Below, in pieces: positions 43,146 through 50,691 of a DNA stretch of 64,000 nt (positions are counted from its first letter, which is position 1; each line of letters opens with the position of its first letter). This DNA is from Mesotoga infera (GTDB taxonomy: Bacteria; Thermotogota; Thermotogae; Petrotogales; Kosmotogaceae): the NCBI RefSeq assembly GCF_900157305.1, contig NZ_LS974202.1, positions 1,860,001-1,924,000 on the forward strand, read 5' to 3'. The position numbers and the translations under genes were made by a program. A model generated the notes under the pieces. The model saw nothing but the letters and a program-made list of their open reading frames with translations. It was not told where the DNA came from and ran no database searches.

Positions 43146-44774
43146 TCACATGCTCTCCGGTGCGCTTACTCCCAGCAGTTCGAGCCCGCTTTTGAGGATG
43201 TTTTTGACCGACTCGCACATTGCAAGTCTTGCACCGGAGGTTTTCATGTTGCCTGGATCGACGACTATATACTTATTATAATAAGCGTGGAAGGCCCTTG
43301 AAAGATCTTCAAGATAAGAAGTCAAACGGTTGGTCCTGTAATCGAGAACTATCGAATCCAGAATCTCGGGGAACATGCTCACCAGCTTCACCAGATTCCT
43401 TTCCTCGTCCGTGCTGAGAAGTTCCATGGATTCAGTATCTACCGATACGCCCTTTTCGGATGCTGTCTTGAATATACTGGCAATCCTCGCGTGAGCGTAT
43501 TGCACATAGAAGACGGGATTCTCGTTCGACTTCTTTTTGGCGAGGTCTATATCGAAAAGCATGTGCGTATCGGGATCGAACATGGCGAAAAAATATCTCG
43601 TGGCATCCACACCGACAGATTCTACCAGTTCATCCAGGGTAGTGAACTCGCCTTTTCTGGTCGACATTTTCACGACCTCGCCCTCACGTTTCAGATTGAC
43701 GTACTGGTGAATTATTATGTTCAAAAAATCATCGGGAAGTTCCAGCGCTTTCATTGCCGCTTTCATTCTTGGAATATGTCCCATGTGATCTGCACCCCAA
43801 ATATCGTACACTTTAACGAACCCGCGTTCGAACTTGTTCGTGTGGTAGGCGATATCGGTCATGAAGTAGGTGTAGCTGCCGGTGGATCTCACTAGAACCT
43901 TATCGTCGTCCTCGCAAAACTGCGAGACTTTGAACCATTTTGCGCCTTCCGATTCGTAAACCAACCCGTTTTTCTGAAGCTTTCCAAGGACACTCTCGAC
44001 AGTGCCATCCTTTATGGTCGAGCTTTCGTAGAAGATATTGTCGAATCTCACGCCGAGAACGTTCAACGTGCCGGTTATATCGGACAACATGTTTTTGAGG
44101 GCATAATCTTTGAAGAGAGATTCAACCTGAGGGTTCCAGGTATCCTTGAATTGCTCCCCGTGCTTTTCGATGAACTCTCTGGCCATATCTATCAGGTAGT
44201 CACCCTGGTATCCGTCTTCCGGAAGATCGACCGTAGAACCCAGTAGTTGATTGTATCTCACCCACAGAGAACGGCCAAGTAAGTTTATCTGTCTTCCAGC
44301 ATCGTTTATATACATCTCTCTTTGAACCCTGTAGCCTCTCGAAGAGAAGATCCTACAAAGAACGTCCCCAAAAACGGCCTGTCTTCCATGTCCGACCGTA
44401 AACGGTCCGGTGGGGTTAGCGCTTGCGAACTCGAACTGTATGTCAACGCTTTCCGGTACTCTCCAGAAATCAGGGCAACTCAGCATTTCTCTCAAAACTT
44501 CGGATAGATAACTCGATGAGAAATCGACGTTTATGAAGCCGGGGCCGGCTATTTCCACTCTATCGTACTCCAGTTCTTTTTGAAGTTCTGCCACAAAAAT
44601 GGAGGCGATTTCTCTTGGGTTTTTCTTCATGATTCTGGATAAAAGGAAGGCCGCGTTGGTCGAAAGGTCGCCGAATCCTTCCGGTGGAATTTCTATCTTG
44701 AATTCGATTTCTTCTTCGATTCCCATTTTCTGCAAAACTCTGTTGACCGAATCCTTCAACTTCTCCTTAAGCAC
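43146..44774 (-). CDS. argS: Arginyl-tRNA synthetase
   Basis: 542 residues, class I. FEFASANPTGPFTVGHGRQAVFGD contains the HIGH-like HGR motif at about 120, and KMSTRKGEFTTLDEL the KMSK equivalent. The N-terminal additional domain and C-terminal anticodon-binding DALR domain are present. GTG at 44774 has GGAGGTGG 4 bases upstream. It heads the argS-rlmD-ptb-ThiS-like operon. Confidence 0.96.
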   Translation of the reverse strand: MLKEKLKDSVNRVLQKMGIEEEIEFKIEIPPEGFGDLSTNAAFLLSRIMKKNPREIASIFVAELQKELEYDRVEIAGPGFINVDFSSSYLSEVLREMLSCPDFWRVPESVDIQFEFASANPTGPFTVGHGRQAVFGDVLCRIFSSRGYRVQREMYINDAGRQINLLGRSLWVRYNQLLGSTVDLPEDGYQGDYLIDMAREFIEKHGEQFKDTWNPQVESLFKDYALKNMLSDITGTLNVLGVRFDNIFYESSTIKDGTVESVLGKLQKNGLVYESEGAKWFKVSQFCEDDDKVLVRSTGSYTYFMTDIAYHTNKFERGFVKVYDIWGADHMGHIPRMKAAMKALELPDDFLNIIIHQYVNLKREGEVVKMSTRKGEFTTLDELVESVGVDATRYFFAMFDPDTHMLFDIDLAKKKSNENPVFYVQYAHARIASIFKTASEKGVSVDTESMELLSTDEERNLVKLVSMFPEILDSIVLDYRTNRLTSYLEDLSRAFHAYYNKYIVVDPGNMKTSGARLAMCESVKNILKSGLELLGVSAPESM

Positions 44775-44878
44775 TTTGCCACCTCCAAATTAGCGAAACA
44801 TACCTGAGCATACGAAAGCATAACACCGCATTGTTGTGATAGAGTTTACTCCTTGTTTCTTCAGGTAGCCTGAGACAA

Positions 44879-44907
44879 TTGAAAGCCCCGGCTTATATAT
44901 GTATTAT
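44879..44907 (+). promoter_or_regulatory. Promoter of the argF-arcC operon
   Basis: TTGAAA (44879-44884), 17-base spacer, TATTAT (44902-44907). The leader is about 25 bases with AAAGGAGG before the ATG at 44938. No ARG-box palindrome was seen. Confidence 0.7.
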
Positions 44908-44937
44908 ATTAGAGATGACGAAAAAAGGAGGATCGAA

Positions 44938-45879
44938 ATGGGCGTAAATCTTAAAGGAAAGAGTTTCTTGACACTACTGGACTTCACGAGTGACGAAATA
45001 CGGTATCTACTGGACATCTCGAAACAGGTTAAGGTTGAGAGGAGGGCCGGTACGCCGACGAACCGGTTCGCCGGGAAGACACTGGCGATTATATTCGAGA
45101 AGAGATCTACCAGAACCAGGACTGCATTTGAAACGGCTTTTGGAGAAGAAGGCGGACATGCAGTTTTCCTTTCCAAGGATGATATACATCTGGGAGTGAA
45201 AGAGGACCTCAAAGATACCGCCAGAGTGCTCGGAAGAATGTTTGACGCGATAGCCTTCAGAGGATTCAAACAGGAGACCGTGGAGACTCTGGCAGCTTGG
45301 TCGGGAGTCCCGGTCTATAATGGTCTAACGGATCTGTACCATCCGACGCAGATACTGGCCGACTTTCTCACCATCGAAGAAAGCCTGGGCAGTCTCAAAG
45401 GCAGAAAACTGGTTTTTATCGGCGACTCGAGAAACAATATGGCCAACTCGCTTATGATAGGATCGGCCAAGATGGGACTTCACTTCATTGCATGCGGTCC
45501 GAAGAGTCTTCACACAGATCCGGCGATAGTTGATAAGTGCAAAGAGATCGCCAGAACCTCGGGCGCCACGATTGAGGTGACTGAAGATATAGATCTGGCG
45601 GTTAAGAACGCCGACGCCATATACACGGATGTTTGGGCATCCATGGGAGAAGAGGCGAAACTCCAGGAGAGAATAGCCCTTCTCAAACCCTTCCAGGTCA
45701 ACCGAGAATTGATGGAAAGAACCGGCAGGAGCGATACGATCTTTCTTCACTGCCTCCCGGCCGTCAAGGGAAACGAAGTTACCGAAGAGGTCTTCGAAAG
45801 TCCGGCATCAAGAGTATTCGAAGAAGCCGAAAACAGGAAACACACGATCAAGGCCGTAATGATCGCCACGCTTCTTTAG
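44938..45879 (+). CDS. argF: Ornithine carbamoyltransferase
   Basis: 313 residues. The carbamoyl-phosphate motif FEKRSTRTRTAFE at ~55, the ornithine-binding DVWASMGEE and catalytic FLHCLPAV are intact. The adjacent carbamate kinase favours a catabolic role (citrulline plus phosphate to ornithine plus carbamoyl phosphate, ArcB-like). No arginine deiminase is present in the window, so the direction is uncertain. ATG 44938 with AAGGAGGA SD; the frame before it is non-coding promoter. Confidence 0.95.
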   Translation: MGVNLKGKSFLTLLDFTSDEIRYLLDISKQVKVERRAGTPTNRFAGKTLAIIFEKRSTRTRTAFETAFGEEGGHAVFLSKDDIHLGVKEDLKDTARVLGRMFDAIAFRGFKQETVETLAAWSGVPVYNGLTDLYHPTQILADFLTIEESLGSLKGRKLVFIGDSRNNMANSLMIGSAKMGLHFIACGPKSLHTDPAIVDKCKEIARTSGATIEVTEDIDLAVKNADAIYTDVWASMGEEAKLQERIALLKPFQVNRELMERTGRSDTIFLHCLPAVKGNEVTEEVFESPASRVFEEAENRKHTIKAVMIATLL

Positions 45880-45887
45880 GTGTTTGT

Positions 45888-46826
45888 ATGAAGAGGATCG
45901 TAATTGCCATAGGCGGGAATGCCCTCAACAAACCCAACGAAAAGCCAACTGCCGAGGTTATGCAGAGGAATTTACTTTCAACAACCTCCTACCTCGCCGA
46001 TTTGATAGAAGAAGGGTACGAAGTGGTTATAACTCACGGTAACGGTCCACAGGTTGGAAACCTTCTGGTGCAGCAAGATATCGCCAAAGGAACCTTTCCG
46101 CCGTTCCCGATTGATGTCAACGATGCCATGACACAGGGCTCGATCGGCTATCTCATCGCACAGACACTCAACAACGAACTTCTCAAACGGGGCTTGAAAA
46201 AAAGCCTTGCATGTATGTTGACCCAGATAGTCGTCGATTCCAACGACCCTGGATTCCAGCATCCTTCCAAGCCCGTTGGTCCTTTCTACAGCGAGGAGAC
46301 TGCCAGGGAACTGGAGGAAAGCAAAGGCTGGACAATGAAAGAAGATGCAGGAAGGGGTTACAGAAGAGTTGTACCGTCACCGATACCGCTGGATGTGCTT
46401 GAAATCGATGCAATCAAGACTCTCATCGATGCGGGGACAGTCGTGATCGCTGCCGGCGGCGGGGGAATCCCCGTCGTGAGAGAGCCTTCCGGTCTTGTGA
46501 AGGGTGTCGAAGCCGTAATAGATAAAGACAGGGCGTCGGCTCTTTTGGCCAAACTAATAGATGCCGACGCTCTCGTCATTCTCACAGGCGTCGATTTCGC
46601 TTACATTAACTTCGGCAAGGAGAACCAGAAAGCCATCACTGTTCTCAGTCTCGACGAAGGCTATAAATTGATAAAAGAAGGCCATTTCGCGAAAGGGAGC
46701 ATGCTACCAAAAATCGAATCTGCGCTGGATTTCGTTTCCAACGCAGGCAGAGAAGCGATAATAACCTCTCTGGAAAAGGTCGATCTCGCCCTAAAAGGCG
46801 AGTCGGGGACGAGGATAATTCCCTGA
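45888..46826 (+). CDS. arcC: Carbamate kinase
   Basis: 312 residues. MKRIVIAIGGNALNKPNEKPTAE opens the amino-acid kinase fold; THGNGPQVGNLLVQQ and AAGGGGIPVV (nucleotide and phosphate sites) are typical. It makes ATP from carbamoyl phosphate and ADP. ATG 45888 follows AGGTG, 8 bases after argF. A terminator follows. Confidence 0.95.
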   Translation: MKRIVIAIGGNALNKPNEKPTAEVMQRNLLSTTSYLADLIEEGYEVVITHGNGPQVGNLLVQQDIAKGTFPPFPIDVNDAMTQGSIGYLIAQTLNNELLKRGLKKSLACMLTQIVVDSNDPGFQHPSKPVGPFYSEETARELEESKGWTMKEDAGRGYRRVVPSPIPLDVLEIDAIKTLIDAGTVVIAAGGGGIPVVREPSGLVKGVEAVIDKDRASALLAKLIDADALVILTGVDFAYINFGKENQKAITVLSLDEGYKLIKEGHFAKGSMLPKIESALDFVSNAGREAIITSLEKVDLALKGESGTRIIP

Positions 46827-46832
46827 ATTTTT

Positions 46833-46861
46833 GAACCGGGTTAAAAAACCCGGTTCTTCAT
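46833..46861 (+). terminator. Terminator of argF-arcC
   Basis: GAACCGGGTT (46833-46842) pairs with AACCCGGTTC (46847-46856) and is followed by TTCATTTAT, a modest U-rich tail. It overlaps the -35 of the next promoter. Confidence 0.78.
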
Positions 46862-46895
46862 TTATAAAGAATACTGTGTTATAATTTGTGTTATA
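46857..46895 (+). promoter_or_regulatory. tetR promoter with paired GTGTTATA repeats
   Basis: Extended -10 TGTTATAAT (TATAAT 46880-46885) and weak -35 TTCATT (46857-46862), spacer 17. GTGTTATA occurs at 46876-46883 and again at 46888-46895, 12 bases apart, across the -10. It is a candidate operator for the regulator it precedes. Confidence 0.5.
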
Positions 46896-46920
46896 CGAAC
46901 GATTGAAAGGAGTGACGACT

Positions 46921-47472
46921 GTGCGAGGTCAGGAAACAAGAGAGAAAATAATGGAAGCGGCAATAAGAGTAATTGCAGAGGAGACGATAGAAGGGCTGAG
47001 CACTCGTAAAGTATCGGGTATAGCTGAAGTGAACCTGGCTGCCATTCATTACCATCACCGCTCGAAAGACGGTATGCTTATAGATCTTTCGAGGTACATA
47101 TTGAACAATTATGTTCTGCCGAGACTCGAACCTCTAATAGATGCGGGCAAACAACCGGCCGATCTCATCAAGGATCTTTACAACGAGGTCCTGAAGATAT
47201 ACTCCGAGAGATCCGATATAATGATTTCGCTCGTGTATCTGTGGCTTCATGGAATGAAGAACAAGAGGATCAGGGAGATTCTCATCAACGCCAGAGCCGA
47301 TTTTTACGACAGAGTGGAAAGGGCTCTTGGCTCATCGATGTCGACGAGGAGAGCCGCCAAGGTCTCGAGAAGAATGTTGACCTACATAGCCGGAAAGATA
47401 ATGGAAATGTCCGTAGATGGAGAAACGCCTGACGAACGAGAGATAGAAGACATGGCAAAGTTGCTCTCGTGA
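46921..47472 (+). CDS. TetR-family transcriptional regulator
   Basis: 183 residues. The N-terminal helix-turn-helix (KIMEAAIRVIAEETIEGLSTRKVSGIAEVNLAAIHYHHRSKDGML) has the TetR spacing, and the C-terminal ligand domain is all-helical and unassigned. GTG 46921 has AAAGGAG 8 bases upstream. It is followed 15 bases later by a ParA gene, an unusual neighbour. Confidence 0.88.
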   Translation: MRGQETREKIMEAAIRVIAEETIEGLSTRKVSGIAEVNLAAIHYHHRSKDGMLIDLSRYILNNYVLPRLEPLIDAGKQPADLIKDLYNEVLKIYSERSDIMISLVYLWLHGMKNKRIREILINARADFYDRVERALGSSMSTRRAAKVSRRMLTYIAGKIMEMSVDGETPDEREIEDMAKLLS

Positions 47473-47487
47473 TACCGGAGTGATACC

Positions 47488-48285
47488 ATGCCGGTAATTG
47501 CGGTTGCCAACCATAAAGGCGGAGTTGGAAAGACGACTCTCGCTTACAGCCTGGCTTACGAATACGCTCTAGGTGGTAATAAAACGTTGATCATAGACCT
47601 TGATCCCTCAGGAAACCTCACCATTGCGCTTGACCTGGATCCGTACACGACCGAAAAGCCCAACCTGGCCTCGATAGTATCAGGAGACAGGATAGCCTCT
47701 TGCGAAGGTATATTAAGAACGGTAAACAAGGGATTCGCTTTCATCGACATAATTCCCTCTTCCGATGAGCTTTACAGGGTTGAATCGATGAACAACGGCC
47801 TTGGAAGTCTCTTCACTCTCAAAGACTTTCTGAAAAAATTCGGCTTGCTGGATCGTTATAGAGTGATACTCCTCGATACTCCACCTAACCTGGGCGTTCT
47901 TACGAACATTGCCCTTGTCTGTGCCGATTACTTCCTGGTTCCTGTATCACCGGGGAAATACGCGCTCAAGGGATTGGATAGAATGTTCGAAATAGCACAG
48001 ATAGTTAAGAAAACCGTCAATCCGGACCTCGGTTTCCTGGGGATCGTTATAAACAACTTCCGCAAGCATGAGCAACCTTCCAGAGCTCTTGAGAAATCGG
48101 TGAGGGATCTTTACAAAGACAGCTACATTGCACCGCCCGTGAGGAGAACCGTGGATCTCCAGAAGTCCGAAATAATGAGCGAACCCATTCAACTGGCTTT
48201 TCCCAATTCCGACGTGGTCAACGATATAAAGAGACTTTCTATGGAGGTGTTGAAGCGTGGCGAACCAAAAAAACAAGAAGCTTGA
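47488..48285 (+). CDS. ParA/Soj-type ATPase
   Basis: 265 residues. Deviant Walker A KGGVGKTT at 10-17, DLDPSGNLTIALDL (A'), LLDTPPNLGVLT (Walker B) and VINNFRKHEQ. These ATPases position DNA or protein cargo with a ParB-like partner. No ParB is adjacent; instead a small winged-helix-like protein overlaps by 29 bases. CGGAG SD. A chromosome-segregation role (Soj) is possible but the context is not the usual rsmG/oriC one. Confidence 0.9.
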   Translation: MPVIAVANHKGGVGKTTLAYSLAYEYALGGNKTLIIDLDPSGNLTIALDLDPYTTEKPNLASIVSGDRIASCEGILRTVNKGFAFIDIIPSSDELYRVESMNNGLGSLFTLKDFLKKFGLLDRYRVILLDTPPNLGVLTNIALVCADYFLVPVSPGKYALKGLDRMFEIAQIVKKTVNPDLGFLGIVINNFRKHEQPSRALEKSVRDLYKDSYIAPPVRRTVDLQKSEIMSEPIQLAFPNSDVVNDIKRLSMEVLKRGEPKKQEA

Positions 48286-48772
48286 CATAGATTCCCTCTC
48301 TTCTTCGATGAAAGACTCTCTGAAGCACAAAGACGACGAAGTCTCCAGAGGCCTTATGGAAGAAAGAGAGAAAGCCTTGAAGGCTTTTCAGGAACACTTC
48401 ATGGGCAAAACAAAAGAGACAGATCCTCCAGTTGAGACCAGAAAAGGCAGGAAAACCGGCAAGAGACTCACCAAAGGGAAATCAAAAGTTGCGGCCGATA
48501 AAGGGTTGCAGCTCTTTGACAGGATACGTGAAAGGTACGACCTGGATCTTTTTTCGAGGATCGATCTCACCTCGACGGAAAAACTGCTGATTCTATTTTT
48601 GCAGAGAATCGACCCCGAGAGAAACGGTGTACAGATAAGCGTACGCAATCTCGCCGCCGCGCTTGGGGTCAACAAAAACACTGCTCTTGATACTATTATC
48701 AGTCTCGAATTGAAGGAGATAATCTCCAGATCTTCGACACCCAGAGGGACGGCTCTAAGACTTTCACTTTAA
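48257..48772 (+). CDS. Small protein with a C-terminal winged-helix-like domain, ParA partner candidate
   Basis: 171 residues. The first ~95 are charged and low-complexity (KKLDIDSLSSSMKD, basic KGRKTGKRLTKGKSK). The rest looks like a winged helix: TSTEKLLILFLQRIDPERNG, then VSVRNLAAALGVNKNTALDTIISLELKEII. GTG start with GGAGGTG 9 bases upstream, overlapping parA by 29 bases, so the two are co-translated. A basic tail plus DNA-binding domain fits a centromere-binding adaptor. I recognise no named family. Confidence 0.65.
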   Translation: MANQKNKKLDIDSLSSSMKDSLKHKDDEVSRGLMEEREKALKAFQEHFMGKTKETDPPVETRKGRKTGKRLTKGKSKVAADKGLQLFDRIRERYDLDLFSRIDLTSTEKLLILFLQRIDPERNGVQISVRNLAAALGVNKNTALDTIISLELKEIISRSSTPRGTALRLSL

Positions 48773-49408
48773 TATGCTGATGTTTACCTGTACGCCGACG
48801 AAGCTGTACGCCGGAAAGGGGTTGAACTTAGTCAGGTCGTCCTCGATCTCCCATTTCAGAGAGCCGACTACCTCGACACTTTCTAGGTTGAGGAAATAAA
48901 ACTCTTTGCCTATATCGAACTTTCTTCTGGCCGAAAAGCCTACGGAAGTGAAGCTCATCCTTCCGATTTCGCCGGCCACTTTTTGAAACCGTCCAAGACT
49001 CGCGCTGACAATGCTAAAGCTGTTGTCGAAAAAGAACTCCGACTTGAGATGTCCTCCGAGGAAGGAAGCTCCCGGAGAATTGTATTCGTAAAGGGCGCCG
49101 ACTTCCAGATACACGAGTTTGAAATCGTATCCGAATTCTGCCGTCACCTTTGCCTGTTCGAGAGACGAGAAGGAAATTCTCGAGGCGATGTGAAAGTTGC
49201 TGTCGTACCCGAGTGCGAAATAGGGGCCTTCATTCATGAACCATCCGGCCTCGAGAAAGGATAGGATGCCGATTCGCAGGCCGAAGTCGCTGAACCCTCC
49301 GGTGATTCTCAAGGAACCGGGCTGCGTGAGTCTCGAAGAATAACCGGTTCCGAAAAGTATTGAAGAAACGAGGAAAAATACGACGATAATAAGATATACT
49401 CTTCTCAT
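48764..49408 (-). CDS. Small outer-membrane-like beta-barrel protein
   Basis: 214 residues from MRRVYLIIVVFFLVSSILFG, a signal peptide. Alternating amphipathic beta strands follow (FGLRIGILSFLEAGWFM, SRISFSSLEQAKVTAEFGYDF, KLVYLEVGALYEY) without helices. It ends SFVGVQVNISILK. Probably a toga (outer sheath) barrel. GAGGTG lies 6 bases before the ATG. It overlaps the winged-helix gene end by 9 bases. Confidence 0.65.
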   Translation of the reverse strand: MRRVYLIIVVFFLVSSILFGTGYSSRLTQPGSLRITGGFSDFGLRIGILSFLEAGWFMNEGPYFALGYDSNFHIASRISFSSLEQAKVTAEFGYDFKLVYLEVGALYEYNSPGASFLGGHLKSEFFFDNSFSIVSASLGRFQKVAGEIGRMSFTSVGFSARRKFDIGKEFYFLNLESVEVVGSLKWEIEDDLTKFNPFPAYSFVGVQVNISILK

Positions 49409-49484
49409 AAAGGACACCTCGGGCAACTAACGGTAGTTCAAGTATATAATAATTCCGGCTTTTTTCGATGGAGGGCTTGCTTTT

Positions 49485-50579
49485 ATGATTAAGACAACTC
49501 GAAACTGGGTTCTTGGATACTTTCTCGTCCTCTTTTCCACTCTCTTTCTCTTTCCAATGACATCTAGAGTACTTGGACTGGCTTTTCTCTTTTCTCTGAT
49601 AATAAATGCTCCATCAGAATTTGTCAGCAAAAAGGTGTCTAAAAGTGTTCTGAGCCTGGCAACCGGACTCGCACTTCTCGGTTTCATGTTCTTTCTTATC
49701 TACAGTGCTATACCCATTACTATAAATGGTGCCATGAGCATCGCCGAAGAACTCGAAGCCCTCTTAAAAGACGGCAGGTTCGATTCGTGGCTTGAGAAGC
49801 TGCCCGTGTTCATTTCCAGTGCGATAACCGATCTCGGTGAAACCGCTTCGAAATGGCTCAGCGAAAGCGCGATCAACATCGGCCGTTTCGTGGCGTCGAA
49901 CATCACATCCTGGCTCACCGGTACAATTCTGCTGATCGTCGCGGCTTTCTTCATAGCCAGAAGAACCGGCGTCATAAGGAGAAACGGCCAGCTCCTCTTT
50001 CCGCTCTGTGACCACAAAAAAGTGGAGGAGTTTCTCGATTCGCTTTACAGGGATTTTCAGACTTACGTTACCGGCCAGCTCTTGATAGCGCTGACAGTGG
50101 GAGCGATAATAGGTACGGGGACGGCGATCATCGGTGTTCCAAATGCATTGTTTCTAGGACTCCTCGCCGGCATAACCAATTTCATACCCTTTCTGGGCGT
50201 GGTGATAACGGCCATTCCGATGCTGGTGCTTTCTTTTGTAAACAAGGGCTTTTGGGGCCTGGTAGGGGCCGTAGTCGTTCTGGTTATAGCCAACCAGCTG
50301 GAAATGTGGGTACTGTCTCCTAGAATCCTTTCCAACAGAGTGAAGATCAACTGGTTCATAGTTCTGGTTTCACTCGTGGCCTTCGGCGAACTGCTGGGTG
50401 TGTTTGGAGTAGTCTTCGCAGTTCCCTTGTTGATATTCGTCAAACGCTTCTGGAAGGAATTCGTTCTTGTCGAAAGGAGTGGTAAGAATTGGGAATCTAC
50501 GACAGGGACTGGTATAAAGAAAGCCAGAAAGAAGAAGGAACCGTCTCAAGAAAAAGCGACAGATTCACAAAAGGATTGA
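49485..50579 (+). CDS. AI-2E family transporter (DUF20/PerM type)
   Basis: 364 residues, about eight membrane helices, with the family's GVPNALFLGLLAGITNFIPFLGVVITAIP and NQLEMWVLSPRILSNRVKINWF segments. The family includes autoinducer-2 exporters and Na/H antiporters, so the substrate is open. The C-terminal ~30 residues are basic, low-complexity and overlap a second small gene in another frame. GGAGG is 10 bases before the ATG. Confidence 0.85.
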   Translation: MIKTTRNWVLGYFLVLFSTLFLFPMTSRVLGLAFLFSLIINAPSEFVSKKVSKSVLSLATGLALLGFMFFLIYSAIPITINGAMSIAEELEALLKDGRFDSWLEKLPVFISSAITDLGETASKWLSESAINIGRFVASNITSWLTGTILLIVAAFFIARRTGVIRRNGQLLFPLCDHKKVEEFLDSLYRDFQTYVTGQLLIALTVGAIIGTGTAIIGVPNALFLGLLAGITNFIPFLGVVITAIPMLVLSFVNKGFWGLVGAVVVLVIANQLEMWVLSPRILSNRVKINWFIVLVSLVAFGELLGVFGVVFAVPLLIFVKRFWKEFVLVERSGKNWESTTGTGIKKARKKKEPSQEKATDSQKD

Positions 50580-50635
50580 TAACCGGTCTGGTGATCGGTT
50601 TTGTGATCGGTTTTCTGGTTTTCGGTTTCATCTGA
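50489..50635 (+). CDS. 48-residue single-TM protein with N-terminal YDRDWY motif
   Basis: TTG start at 50489-50491 with AAGGAG 9 bases upstream. It encodes MGIYDRDWYKESQ at the front and a Gly-spaced membrane helix (GLITGLVIGFVIGFLVFGFI) at the end. N-terminal YDRDY/W is a recurrent motif in small bacterial membrane proteins. It overlaps the last 91 bases of the AI-2E gene in a different frame, so the end of that gene and this one are dual-coding. Function unknown. Confidence 0.7.
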   Translation: MGIYDRDWYKESQKEEGTVSRKSDRFTKGLITGLVIGFVIGFLVFGFI

Positions 50636-50645
50636 TCCGTAAATG

Positions 50646-50671
50646 ACACGCCGCCCTTAAGGGCGGCGTGT
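50646..50671. other. Perfect 26-bp palindrome between convergent genes
   Basis: ACACGCCGCCCTT is followed immediately by its exact reverse complement. There is no T-run on either side. It may act as a transcription-ending or RNA-protecting hairpin for both converging transcripts. Confidence 0.6.
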
Positions 50672-50691
50672 GACCTATCTACAGAACGGCT

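Noticed and set aside
45633-45887. 85-residue N-terminal extension of carbamate kinase
   Set aside because: It overlaps the end of argF in another frame; the kinase begins MKRIVIAIGGNA.
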